Shown here: piece by piece, positions 52,722 through 63,237 of the stretch
Layout of the letters: every line of letters starts with the position of its first letter
Position numbering within the stretch: position 1 is the first letter of the stretch
Assembly: GCA_964242335.1 (NCBI GenBank)
Contig: CAXTAY010000003.1
Location: 1 to 64,000 of the forward strand
Length of the DNA: 64,000 nt
DNA from: Lichenicoccus sp964242335
GTDB lineage: Bacteria; Pseudomonadota; Alphaproteobacteria; Acetobacterales; Acetobacteraceae
Direction: 5' to 3'
Position numbers and translations under genes: made by a program
The notes under the pieces: generated by a model
The model's input: the letters and a program-made list of their open reading frames with translations, nothing else
What the model was told of the DNA's origin: nothing
The model's database searches: none

Positions 52722-52830
52722 CAAGGGGCGCCGCCCCTTGACCTCATCGAAGGCAAGGCTTTGAAAACCTTGTTTTAGGATACCGGGGTCTGGGGCCTGC
52801 GGCCCCAGCGGGTCAAGGGCGGAGCCCTTG
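52722..52830. repeat. Cluster of four GC-rich palindromes (REP/extragenic repeat-like)
   Basis: Four hairpins in 109 bases: CAAGGGGC-GCC-GCCCCTTG (52722-52740), CAAGG/CCTTG followed by TTTT (about 52754-52776), CTGGGGCC-TGC-GGCCCCAG (52790-52808) and CAAGGGC-GGA-GCCCTTG (52814-52830). It lies between two convergent genes and the second hairpin looks like a true terminator. The style resembles extragenic repeats of Acetobacteraceae genomes. Confidence 0.7.
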
Positions 52831-52876
52831 GCTTCCTTCAGCACCCTGCTCGGACGCGGCACGGCGACCTAGCCTC

Positions 52877-54472
52877 TTACTCGCAGGCGAACGCGGCGCG
52901 CCGCGCGGCAGCATTCGCATCCACGGGGATAACGGTCCGCAGGATGGCAGGCGAGGTCCGATAGGATGCGAGGTCGCGCCGCAGGATCGCGGCCGCGTCA
53001 GGCGTCGGCGCGTAGAACGCGACGGTGCGGTCGTAGAACACCGTGTTGCGCGGAAACTGCCAGGTCTCGACGAGGCTCCAGGAGGCGGGCGTGATGCGCG
53101 TGATCTCGCTCCAGCAGGGCTGCAGGATCGCGACCTCCATGTGGCGATGCGCGGTCCATCGCGCGATGGCGTCGGCGTCGTAATGGTGCGCCCGTCGCAT
53201 CGCGATCGGTTCGTTCGAGCCGAGCCCGAAGACGTCGAGCACGGTCGCGTGGGAGAACCAGGCCATGATGCCGAGATCGTTCACCGCAACGGTGCGGTGC
53301 GGATAGAACTCGGCGATGAAGTCGGCGGCGGCGAAGTGTTCGTAGAGGCGGTCGACGGGAGCAGTCTGCGTGTCCCGCGTGTCCAGGTAGGCGCGCGGCA
53401 GGAGCACCAAGGCCAGTACGACGATCATCGCCCGCCCGGGCAGGAGTGCCAGACAGGCGAGGGCGTTGAGCATGAGCAGCCATGCCTCGTAACGATACAG
53501 CCAGCCGACCGAGCCGAAGCAGTACTGCAGCACGCTGGAGACCACGGCGAGGATGCCGAGCAGGGCCGCAGGAGAGAGCTGGCGGCGGCTCGACAGGCTG
53601 GCTGCGATCGCGCCGAGCGTCTCCAGCGCCGTGATGGTGGTGATGGCGATGAGGGTCACGGCGGAGGGATAGGACTTGCGGTAGAAGTTCAGGTGCAGCG
53701 TGTTGAAGATCCCGTGCGCGACGAGGCGGAGCGAGCCGTGCGGCAGCGGCGCCTTGAGCAGCAGCGAATTGGGCTCGAACCAGCCGCCATGCGTGATCCA
53801 GAGCGTCCCGAAGGCGCAGAGCGGCAGCGCGGAGGCGAGCGGGAACAGCGCGGCCAGGATCCAGCGCCGGTGCAGGACTGAGAAGCCGCACAGCACCAGG
53901 GTGACCACGACGCTCTCGTAGCGGCAGGAGACCGCGGCGATCGTGAGCAGCGCGAGTGCGGCGTGGCGGGGCCGCGGCTGCGAGAGCGCCGCAATGCCCA
54001 GGCTGGCGAGGGGCAGCACCAACAGGATGTGCAGCAGGTGTTCCATGCCGAGCAGCGTGAGGGCGACCAGCGGGCCCGCGAGGAAGAGCAGCGCCATGAC
54101 GCCGACGGAGCCGCGCAGGCGGTAGAGCAGGGTCACCCCTACGGCCATGTTGAGGATGAGCGGCGCGAAGGTGAAGTTGAGCAGCGATGTCGGCCAGAGC
54201 AGCGACAGAGCCGCCAGCAACAGGGTGTAGAGCGGCGAGGAGGAGGCGGCGCTCCAGTCGCTGGGCTGCACGCCCCAGACGCCGCTGGTGGCGAGGGTGC
54301 GGCCGAGCGCCATGTGGATATAGGTGTCGTCGAGCGGGTAGACGACGACGCCCGCATGCACGTGAACCAGTGCGATGCAGGCCAGCAGGTAGAGCAGGCA
54401 CAGGAGGGCCGCGACCTCCGCGGTTCGCGATCGTGCCTTGGCCGCCGGCTCGGCGAGAGAGAGGGTGGGCAT
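52877..54472 (-). CDS. Polytopic membrane protein, GT-C glycosyltransferase-like
   Basis: A 531-residue inner-membrane protein with about 11 hydrophobic segments. The first extracytoplasmic loop has YPLDDTYIHMALGRTLA, a DD-containing motif like that of GT-C transferases using polyprenyl-phosphate sugars. A long C-terminal soluble region (about 375-531) with VDRLYEHFAAADFIAEFYPH and WFSHATVLDVFGLGSNEP is also like that group. ATG 54472 has a weak ribosome site. It converges with the GGDEF-EAL gene. The sugar and acceptor are unknown and the GT assignment is tentative. Confidence 0.65.
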   Translation of the reverse strand: MPTLSLAEPAAKARSRTAEVAALLCLLYLLACIALVHVHAGVVVYPLDDTYIHMALGRTLATSGVWGVQPSDWSAASSSPLYTLLLAALSLLWPTSLLNFTFAPLILNMAVGVTLLYRLRGSVGVMALLFLAGPLVALTLLGMEHLLHILLVLPLASLGIAALSQPRPRHAALALLTIAAVSCRYESVVVTLVLCGFSVLHRRWILAALFPLASALPLCAFGTLWITHGGWFEPNSLLLKAPLPHGSLRLVAHGIFNTLHLNFYRKSYPSAVTLIAITTITALETLGAIAASLSSRRQLSPAALLGILAVVSSVLQYCFGSVGWLYRYEAWLLMLNALACLALLPGRAMIVVLALVLLPRAYLDTRDTQTAPVDRLYEHFAAADFIAEFYPHRTVAVNDLGIMAWFSHATVLDVFGLGSNEPIAMRRAHHYDADAIARWTAHRHMEVAILQPCWSEITRITPASWSLVETWQFPRNTVFYDRTVAFYAPTPDAAAILRRDLASYRTSPAILRTVIPVDANAAARRAAFACE

Positions 54473-54606
54473 GATGTGGTGGCACTCTCGCTAGCAGCGT
54501 ACGGTCCGCCTCGCCAGGCGTCGGCAGCCATAGTACCGGTCTGCCCGGCGATCCGGTAGACGCCGCGGACCCGGGCGCCCGGTGAGCCGGCGCCGTGACC
54601 TCCTCG

Positions 54607-55833
54607 CTAGGACCACGCCAGATCGAGCGCCTTCAGTCCGCGGAAATGGTAGCTGTTGGCATAGCCCGGTGGCCGGGCCAGGCGCAGCCCCGGCAGCCGC
54701 CGCAGCAGGATCGGCAGCACCACCTGCAGCTCGAGGCGTGCGAGCGGCGCCCCGAGGCAGAAATGGATGCCGCCGCCGAAGCTGACATGCGCGGGTCCGG
54801 GACGACCGGGCTGGAACCGACGCGGATCGTCGTAGGCGGCGGGGTCGTGATTGGCAGCACCCAGCATCAGCCCGATCCGCTCGCCCTTACGCAGCGAGAT
54901 GCCGGCGCAGTCGAGGTCGCTCATCGCGTAGCGGGTAAACATGTGCAGCGGCGGGTCGATGCGCAGGGCTTCCTCCACCGTCGCCTGGACGGCCGCATCC
55001 GTCCCGCACAGCGAGCGGGTGTCGCACCCGCTCTCCAGCACCGCACGCACGCCGTTGCCGATCGCGTGCACGGTCGCCTCGTGCCCGGCATTGAGCAGCA
55101 GGATGCAGCTGGCGATCAGTTCGTCCTCGCTCAGCCGGCCGCCATCGTCGCTGGCCTCGATCAGCCGGCTGACCAGGTCGTCCTGCGGGGTCCGACGACG
55201 CGCCTGAACCAGCTCCTTGAGGAACTCCACGAACTCGGCGGTCGCGGCCACCGCGCTGTCCTCTTCCGCGCGGGTGCGGCCGATGCGGTACATCGCCACC
55301 ATCCGGTGCGACCAGTCGAGCAGCCGGCCGCCGGCCTGCGCCGGCACCCCAAGCAGCTCGGCGATCACCGCGACCGGCACCGGGACCGCCAGTGCCGCGA
55401 TCAGCTCGGTGCGGCCGTCGGACTCGAACCGGTCGATCAGGCCATGCGTGAGCGTGGCGATCCGCGGCGTCAGTCGCTCCACCTGGCGGGTGACGAAGGC
55501 GCGGCTGACCAGCGCGCGCAGCCGTGTATGCGCCGGCGGCTCGCGATCGAGCATGCTCAGGGCGTCGACGTCGTAGAACGGCGCCAGGCGCGACGGGATC
55601 TCTGCCCAGCCGAGCTCCTCGCGGGTCGCCACGTGCAGGATCTCGCGTCCCAGCCTGCGGTCGCGCAGGCCGGCCGAGACGCCGGCGTGGTCGAACAGGC
55701 ACCAATGGCTGTACTGTTCCCAGAACAGCGCCGGACCGGCGGCGCGCATGGTGTCGTAGCTGCGGTAGGGGTCCTGCACGAACGCCGCATCGGACGGGTC
55801 GAGCGACAGGCGGCGGGCGTGGTCGATCTGCAT
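54607..55833 (-). CDS. Cytochrome P450
   Basis: A 408-residue class I-type soluble P450. It shows the I-helix AGHEAT, the ExxR motif EALR in EEALRIDPPLHMF, and the heme-binding loop FGGGIHFCLGAPLAR with Cys near residue 355. Lengths and motifs fit bacterial CYP families that need a ferredoxin and reductase; neither is in this window. ATG 55833 gives the family's normal N-terminus. It follows a YdcZ-type transporter gene by 59 bases in the same direction. The substrate is unknown. Confidence 0.9.
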   Translation of the reverse strand: MQIDHARRLSLDPSDAAFVQDPYRSYDTMRAAGPALFWEQYSHWCLFDHAGVSAGLRDRRLGREILHVATREELGWAEIPSRLAPFYDVDALSMLDREPPAHTRLRALVSRAFVTRQVERLTPRIATLTHGLIDRFESDGRTELIAALAVPVPVAVIAELLGVPAQAGGRLLDWSHRMVAMYRIGRTRAEEDSAVAATAEFVEFLKELVQARRRTPQDDLVSRLIEASDDGGRLSEDELIASCILLLNAGHEATVHAIGNGVRAVLESGCDTRSLCGTDAAVQATVEEALRIDPPLHMFTRYAMSDLDCAGISLRKGERIGLMLGAANHDPAAYDDPRRFQPGRPGPAHVSFGGGIHFCLGAPLARLELQVVLPILLRRLPGLRLARPPGYANSYHFRGLKALDLAWS

Positions 55834-55892
55834 CGGCGCAGTATGACGGCTCGGCACCGGGTCCGCACGATCTCGATGGCGCCCGGCACGGG

Positions 55893-56330
55893 CTACCGCA
55901 TCAGGGCGGCCCCGGTCAGCAACAGGGCAGCTGCGGCGAAGCGCTTGCCGGTGATCGGCTGCTGGGTCAGCCCGAACAGCCCGAAATGGTCCAGGGCGAG
56001 CGAACAGACCACCTGGCCGAACATGACCAGGGCGATCATGCTCGCCGTGCCGAGGCGCGGCGCGATCGTCGTGGTCGCCGACAGCACCACGGCCCCGCAC
56101 AATCCTCCCGTCCACGCCCACCAGGGCAGGCCGTCCAGGCCCGCGACGCGCGGCAGCGCACGCACCATGGCCAGCCCGAGGAGCGTGAGGGCGGCGGTCA
56201 GCACCAGGCCCGAGATGGCGGCCGCCCAGATCGGCGAGCCGACCACGCGCGCGAGCGTCGCGTTGATCGCCGCCTGCAACGGCAGCATTGTGCCCGCCAG
56301 CACGGCGAGCATCACGTAGAAGACGGCCAT
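55893..56330 (-). CDS. DMT-superfamily transporter, YdcZ/DUF606 type
   Basis: A 145-residue inner-membrane protein with five hydrophobic helices. It starts MAVFYVMLAVLAGTMLPLQA with the conserved AINATLAR and continues GSPIWAAAISGLVLTAAL and MIALVMFGQVVCSL, as usual for YdcZ. AAGGA lies 7 bases before ATG 56330. The single-domain form probably works as a dimer. It may export small compounds; its operon with P450 hints at exporting or supplying the P450 substrate. Confidence 0.82.
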   Translation of the reverse strand: MAVFYVMLAVLAGTMLPLQAAINATLARVVGSPIWAAAISGLVLTAALTLLGLAMVRALPRVAGLDGLPWWAWTGGLCGAVVLSATTTIAPRLGTASMIALVMFGQVVCSLALDHFGLFGLTQQPITGKRFAAAALLLTGAALMR

Positions 56331-56835
56331 CCGGCATCCTTCGGTCACCAGGCCGCACAGCTGAGCAGGATGCGTCGGGAGTCAAGTTTGGCAGCACCAT
56401 CAGGAGACTGCGGCAGCGCCAGCCGCGCGGCTCTGCTGTTCACGTCCGCGCACGGCGAGATGGTCTCTTGGAGCTTGCAGGCGCGATCTGCCCGCTGGAG
56501 CGCAGGCGCGAACGGCATCGGCCCGAGCAGCCTCCTCGAAGGTGGCGCCGTGCCCGGGAGCGACACCATGCCCGGGTCCGGTTTTGCCAGCTAGCGGGCC
56601 GATGCAGCCGCCGGGCGGATGATCCGAGCACGATGACCGCGCCGCCGCCACGATCGCGACATCGGCCGAGGCGGCATCCTGCCGGCGCCGCGACGCTCCG
56701 GCGACGCGCTCCGCCGCGAGCTCAGCGAGGATCTGGACGGGACGATGCGGCGGCTGCATCGTCGCCTGGCGACGCGTGCAGGGCTTGGCGTATCGGGCGT
56801 CGCGTGGGAGCGGGAGCGATGGGATCTGCGACGGC
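56331..56835. other. Divergent intergenic region before the urease operon
   Basis: About 505 bases, GC-rich, between the YdcZ gene and ureD. Open frames are shadows without protein character. It should hold promoters in both directions; no NtrC/sigma-54 box (GG-N10-GC) or nickel-operator palindrome was identified. Confidence 0.4.
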
Positions 56836-57744
56836 ATGGATCAGGCGACGACGGCGCCGCCGGTGCGACGGCAGGACCGGGCGGAAGACGGTCCCGTGCA
56901 GGCGGATGATCCGTCGCCGCGACTGCAGCGTTCTTCCGGAGCGCTCCGCCTCTCGGTGGTGGCCGATGCCGACGGCCGCACGCGGATCCGGGATCTGGGG
57001 CAGGACGGATGCCTGAAGCTGCGTTTTCCACGGGCGCTCCCGGACGCGCCGGTGGAGGCGGTGATGGTCAACGTCTCCGGCGGCGTCGCGGCGGGAGACC
57101 GGCTCTCGACCGACATCGTCTGCCGCGCCGGCACCCGGCTGACGCTGTCCGGCCAGGCGTCGGAACGCTGCTACCGTGCACGCTCCGGCGATCGGCCGGC
57201 ATGCATCTCCACCACGCTGACGATCGGGCCGGCCGCGACGTTGGAGTGGCTGCCGCAGGAGACCATCCTGTTCGACCAGGCTCGGCTCGACCGCGCGCTC
57301 GAGGTCGAGATGGCGGCGGACGCGCGTTTTCTCGCGGTCGAGAGCCGGGTCTTCGGCCGCACCGGTTCGGGCGAGCGGGTGCGCCGCCTGTGGTTGCGCG
57401 ACGGCATGCGGATCCGCCGCGCCGGCCGGCTGCTGCTCTGCGAGCGGCTGCGCTGGGAGGGGGACGCGTCAGCCGCCCTGTCCAGGGCGGCGGTCGGCGG
57501 CGGGGCGACGTCGTCGGCGACCATCGTGCTGGTGGCGCCGGACGTGCAGGCGCGGCTGGAGCCGCTGCGCGCGGCGCTCGCGGGGCAGGGGCGGCACGGC
57601 GCGCTCGCCGCCGCCTCGTGCTGGAACGGCCTGCTGGTGGTGCGGGTGCTGGCGACGCAGGATCTCGCGCACCGGGAGATGCTGCGGCGCGTGCTGCGCC
57701 AGCTCCGGGACGGACGCGAGCTTCCGCGGGTGTGGCAGACGTGA
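56836..57744 (+). CDS. ureD: Urease accessory protein UreD
   Basis: A 302-residue chaperone that binds the urease apoenzyme and, with UreF and UreG, delivers nickel. The UreD/UreH core is clear (GCLKLRFPRAL, MVNVSGGVAAGDRLS, LTLSGQASERCYRA, EWLPQETILFDQARL). The first ~45 residues are variable. ATG 56836 is chosen; an in-frame GTG 56776 upstream is possible. It is the first gene of ureDABCEFG, which is tightly packed. Confidence 0.93.
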   Translation: MDQATTAPPVRRQDRAEDGPVQADDPSPRLQRSSGALRLSVVADADGRTRIRDLGQDGCLKLRFPRALPDAPVEAVMVNVSGGVAAGDRLSTDIVCRAGTRLTLSGQASERCYRARSGDRPACISTTLTIGPAATLEWLPQETILFDQARLDRALEVEMAADARFLAVESRVFGRTGSGERVRRLWLRDGMRIRRAGRLLLCERLRWEGDASAALSRAAVGGGATSSATIVLVAPDVQARLEPLRAALAGQGRHGALAAASCWNGLLVVRVLATQDLAHREMLRRVLRQLRDGRELPRVWQT

Positions 57745-57757
57745 CCAGGACCCGGTC

Positions 57758-58060
57758 ATGAACCTCACGCCGCGCGAGAAGGACAAGCTGCTGATCGCCA
57801 TGGCGGCCACCGTGGCGCGTCGCCGGCTGGAGCGTGGCGTGCTGCTCAACCATCCCGAGGCGATCGCCCTGATCACCGACTTCGTGGTCGAGGGCGCGCG
57901 CGACGGGCGCAGCGTCGCCGAGCTGATGGAGGCGGGCGGACGCGTCCTCGGCCGCGCCCAGGTGATGCCGGGCATCGCCGAGATGATCCCCGACGTGCAG
58001 GTCGAGGCGACGTTCCCCGACGGCACCAAGCTGGTGACGGTGCATGAGCCGATCCGCTGA
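57758..58060 (+). CDS. ureA: Urease subunit gamma
   Basis: A 100-residue structural subunit. The sequence (MNLTPREKDKLLIAMAATVA, GVLLNHPEAIALITDFV, GIAEMIPDVQVEATFPDGTK) is the standard UreA, full length. With UreB and UreC it forms the (alpha-beta-gamma)3 enzyme that hydrolyses urea to ammonia and carbamate. It starts 13 bases after ureD. Confidence 0.97.
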   Translation: MNLTPREKDKLLIAMAATVARRRLERGVLLNHPEAIALITDFVVEGARDGRSVAELMEAGGRVLGRAQVMPGIAEMIPDVQVEATFPDGTKLVTVHEPIR

Positions 58061-58117
58061 TCCCGTTCTCCCTGACGCTTCCCCTGGTGCCCTCCTGGTG
58101 CACCCTTGGGCACGTCG

Positions 58118-58425
58118 ATGATCCCGGGCGAGATCCTGCCCGCCGAGGGCGAGATCGTGCTGAACGAGGGGGCGGACACGCTGGTGTTCGAGGTCACCAA
58201 CAGCGGCGACCGGCCGATCCAGGTCGGCAGCCACTACCATTTCGCCGAGACCAACCCGGCGCTGCGCTTCGACCGCGACCGGGCGCGCGGCAGGCGGCTC
58301 GACGTGCCCTCGGGCGGCGCGCTGCGCTTCGAGCCGGGACAGACGCGCGAGGTGGTGCTGATCCCCTTCGCCGGCGCACGCCGCGTCATCGGCTTCCGCA
58401 GCGCGGTCATGGGGGAGCTCGACTG

Positions 58426-58426
<1 letters not shown>
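58118..58426 (+). CDS. ureB: Urease subunit beta
   Basis: A 102-residue structural subunit: MIPGEILPAEGEIVLNEG at the start, then GSHYHFAETNPALRFDR and GARRVIGFRSAVMGELD at the end, the usual UreB. ATG 58118 is the canonical start. An in-frame TTG at 58106 is also possible. The ribosome site before the ATG is weak. Its stop overlaps the ureC start (TGATG). Confidence 0.96.
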
Positions 58427-60128
<1,702 letters not shown>

Positions 60129-60132
<4 letters not shown>

Positions 60133-60641
60133 CCCGCCTCGGCACCATCTCGGTCGGCACCGTCCTGCCGGCGGGAAGCTGGGATCCGGCGCGCGAGATC
60201 GACCGCGTGCTGGCCGACTATGACGGCCGCCACCGCCGGCGGCTGCTGATGCGCAGCGTCGGCGGCCGCGAGCTGATGCTCGACCTGGAGGCGGCGCGCC
60301 ACCTGCGCGACGGCGACGGATTGCCGCTGCCGGACGGGCGCGTCGTCCGCATCGTCGCCGCGGCCGAGCCGCTGCTCGCGATCACGGCGGCGGACGGGCT
60401 GGCGCTGACGCAGCTCGCCTGGCATCTCGGCAACCGGCACCTCGCCGCCGCCATCGAGCGCGATCGCATCCTGATCCGCGCCGACCACGTGATCGCCGAC
60501 ATGGTCCGCGGACTGGGCGGCACCGTGCAGCCGATCGAGGCGCCGTTCGATCCCGAGGGGGGCGCCTATGCGGGGCAGGCGTCCGGGCCGCGGCACCATC
60601 ACGAGGATGGCCACGGCGATGGCCATCGACATGCCTCCTGA
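60129..60641 (+). CDS. ureE: Urease accessory protein UreE (nickel metallochaperone)
   Basis: A 170-residue nickel-carrying chaperone. The UreE peptide-binding and metal-binding domains are visible (RLLMRSVGGRELMLDLEAA, LTQLAWHLGNRHLAAAIE with the conserved His, RADHVIADMV). The C-terminal tail is His/Asp/Gly-rich (HHHEDGHGDGHRH), typical for extra nickel storage. The start is TTG 60129, overlapping the ureC stop. Its 3' end overlaps ureF. Confidence 0.94.
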
Positions 60642-61299
60642 GCGCGCGCTGCTGCGGCTGCTCGCCTGGTTGTCGCCGTCGTTCCCGACCGGCAGCTACG
60701 CCTACAGCCACGGGCTCGAATGGGCGGTCGAGCAGGGCGAGGTGCGCGACCTCGTGAGCCTGCTCGACTGGATCGAGGTCGTGCTGCGCCACGGCTCGGG
60801 CTGGATCGACGCCATCCTGCTGCGCCACGCCTGGCGCGCCGAGGCGGCCGCGGCGCTGCGCGAGCTCGCCGACCTCGCGGCCGCACTCGCCGCCTCGCGC
60901 GAGCGGTTCGAGGAGACCGTCGACCAGGGCGCGTCGTTCGCGCGCGCGGTGTCGGTCTGGGCGGTGCTGCCGCCGGCGATCGCGACGCCGGACGATGCCG
61001 CCTGGCCGCTGCCGGTCGTGATCGGCGCCGCCTTCCGCGCCGCAGGCATCGCCGAGGATCAGGCCGCGTTCGGTGCGCTGCACGGCTTCGTCGCCAACCT
61101 GGTCTCGGCGGCGGTGCGGCTGGTGCCGCTCGGGCAGACCGACGGGCTGCGCGCGCTCGCCGCGATGGAGCCGCTCATCGAGCAGGTCGGAGGCCTCACC
61201 CGGTCGGCGACGCTCGACGAGGTCGGCGGCTTCGCCTTCGGCGCGGAGCTGGCTTCGTTCCGACACGAGACGCAGCCCACGCGGCTGTTCCGGACATGA
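60607..61299 (+). CDS. ureF: Urease accessory protein UreF
   Basis: A roughly 225-230-residue helical chaperone that helps UreG with nickel insertion. The family core (LLRLLAWLSPSFPTGSYAYS, HGLEWAV, AFGALHGFVANLVSAAVRL, PLGQTDG) is complete. Starts at 60607, 60619 and 60631 are all in frame; GAGGA at 60603 fits 60619 best by spacing. It overlaps the ureE end and its stop overlaps the ureG ATG. Confidence 0.95.
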   Translation: MATAMAIDMPPERALLRLLAWLSPSFPTGSYAYSHGLEWAVEQGEVRDLVSLLDWIEVVLRHGSGWIDAILLRHAWRAEAAAALRELADLAAALAASRERFEETVDQGASFARAVSVWAVLPPAIATPDDAAWPLPVVIGAAFRAAGIAEDQAAFGALHGFVANLVSAAVRLVPLGQTDGLRALAAMEPLIEQVGGLTRSATLDEVGGFAFGAELASFRHETQPTRLFRT

Positions 61300-61943
61300 G
61301 CCGGACCGCACCGCCCTCGGGGTCCGGACACGGCCCGCTGCGCGTCGGCATCGGCGGTCCGGTGGGCAGCGGCAAGACCGCGCTGATGGACGCGCTGTGC
61401 CGCCGCTTTCGCGACCGCTACGAGATCGCCGCCCTGACCAACGACATCTACACCAAGGAGGACGCCGAATTTCTCACCCGCGCGGGATCGCTCGATCCGG
61501 GGCGCATCCTCGGCATCGAGACCGGCGGCTGCCCGCACACCGCGATCCGCGAGGATGCGAGCATCAACCTGGCCGGCGTGGCTCAGCTCTGCCGCCGCTT
61601 CCCCGGCCTCGAGCTGGTGCTGATCGAGAGCGGCGGCGACAATCTCGCGGCGACCTTCAGCCCCGAGCTCGCGGACCTGACCCTCTACGTCATCGACGTG
61701 TCGGCCGGCGACAAGATCCCGCGCAAGGGCGGCCCCGGCATCACCCGCAGCGACCTGCTGGTGATCAACAAGATCGACCTGGCACCGCATGTCGGCGCCA
61801 GCCTCGAGGTGATGGACCGCGACGCGCGGCGCATGCGCGCGGGGCGGCCCTTCGTCTTCGCCAACGTCCGCGCCGGGCAGGGCGTGGAAGAGATCGCCGG
61901 CTTCATCGTGCGCATGGGCGGGCTCGCGCCGGCTGCCGGCTGA
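61296..61943 (+). CDS. ureG: Urease accessory GTPase UreG
   Basis: A 215-residue SIMIBI-class GTPase that energises nickel insertion. It has the P-loop GPVGSGKT near residue 20, the metal-binding CPH motif in GGCPHTAIREDAS, LIESGGDN and the base-specific NKID. ATG 61296 overlaps the ureF stop (ATGA). It is the last gene of the operon; no nickel transporter or regulator follows in this window. Confidence 0.97.
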   Translation: MSRTAPPSGSGHGPLRVGIGGPVGSGKTALMDALCRRFRDRYEIAALTNDIYTKEDAEFLTRAGSLDPGRILGIETGGCPHTAIREDASINLAGVAQLCRRFPGLELVLIESGGDNLAATFSPELADLTLYVIDVSAGDKIPRKGGPGITRSDLLVINKIDLAPHVGASLEVMDRDARRMRAGRPFVFANVRAGQGVEEIAGFIVRMGGLAPAAG

Positions 61944-62261
61944 CGTCGCGCGCCGCCCGCGCTCGCGTCGCTGCCGATCGCGGTTAACCGAGTTTCAACG
62001 TCTCGGTGCCAGGATGCCCAACATCGAGATGGACGCGGTCCCCCGCACCACCCCGGCAGCTCGAAGAGAGCGCTCACCGCGGGAACGCGGTGCGAGCCTC
62101 TCGCGGATCGACCCGATGGAGGATGCTTCGAGCCGATCGGACAAGGTGTGCCGGTCGACGAAACCGTCTAGTCTCAATAGTTAGATCGGCGAGCGGTGCG
62201 TGCGTAGGCATTCATTCCAAGATCGGAAACACGGTCGGGATGCGGTTTCAGGAGGAACCAG
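61944..62261. other. Intergenic region without a supported gene
   Basis: About 320 bases after ureG. No T-run hairpin and no protein-like frame were seen. The last 40 bases hold an AGGAGG ribosome binding site for the next gene. Confidence 0.4.
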
Positions 62262-62516
62262 ATGGCCAGGATCGAGGACTGCAAGCTGGGCGCGCGGGTG
62301 AAGCTGACTGATGGCTGGGGCGGACCCGCGAGTGTCATCGGCAGGCGCATGAACAACCGTGTCGAGGGATCTCTGGCGCAGACCATACAGCCGGGGCACT
62401 CGGAGAGGACCTTCCCGGACATCGTGCTGATGCAGTTCGAGGCGCCGGTGTGGGACGGGCCGCATCACAAGATCCTCGCCTTCAGCTGCCCTTCCGAGGA
62501 GCTGACGCTGCTCTAG
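62262..62516 (+). CDS. Small protein of unknown function
   Basis: An 84-residue soluble protein with AGGAGG 6 bases before ATG 62262. It contains CKLGARVKLTDGWGGPASVI, which looks like a small SH3-like barrel start, and ends KILAFSCPSEELTLL. No family is recognised. The gene is isolated. The strong ribosome site supports it being expressed. Confidence 0.65.
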   Translation: MARIEDCKLGARVKLTDGWGGPASVIGRRMNNRVEGSLAQTIQPGHSERTFPDIVLMQFEAPVWDGPHHKILAFSCPSEELTLL

Positions 62517-62760
62517 GTCCTCCCGGCAGCTGGTGCAGCGGGTCGAGCCCGCCACGTTACGCGACGAGATCGCGACGGCTGGCAGAATCGTCGCGAGGAG
62601 GCGCATCAGTGGGTTGGCTCATGGTGCTCGCCTGAGCCGGCCCTCGGTTGGACGACCTCAACGTGACGATGCCCGCGCTGCATGTATCGCTACCTCGAGC
62701 CTCTGATCCGCTCATCGGGGTTTCGGCGAGGCGGAGCGCATCGCGACCAGGGCGTGGGGT

Positions 62761-63114
62761 GTGGGCGCTCAACCGGGCCGGAAGACATGGTTCGGCACCA
62801 TCAGCCTCGCGCCACTCGATGCATTGACCATCGTGGTGCTGCACAGCTTGTTCCCTTTGCTCGCCGTGCTGGATCACGGGCGTCATCGCCGCGGCCTGCG
62901 ACGTTACCTTCCGCGAGGGACGCCGTTCCTGACGATGGCGAGTCTCTACGGGCTGCTGCTGTTCAGCCTCGCGGAGGGTGGGGAGACTATGCGTTTCCGG
63001 TTGGCGATAGAACCGGTCCTGATCACACTCACGATGTGCACGCTCGTCGCCAGCTGGAACGGGTTGAAGGACGTCTGGTCGATCTTCAGAGGCAAGCAGC
63101 TCGCTCGGAAATAA
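62761..63114 (+). pseudogene. C-terminal membrane fragment of a probable glycosyltransferase
   Basis: A GTG at 62761 opens 117 codons. Two hydrophobic segments (ALTIVVLHSLFPLLAVLDH and FLTMASLYGLLLFSLAEGG) are followed by ETMRFRLAIEPVLITLTMC, an ending very like that of ArnT/PMT-family membrane glycosyltransferases, which run to 450-550 residues. No N-terminal part is seen upstream, so this is probably a remnant, though a small real protein cannot be excluded. Confidence 0.5.
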
Positions 63115-63237
63115 TTCACCTGATGACTTGCCGATCGCCGACAGAACCATCCGGTCCGGCACCGGCGAGCGACTCGTCCCGATGCTGTCGCGGCGCGCCG
63201 GCGCGATGGTCCCCGGCTTCGGCTGCGCATCTGGCCC

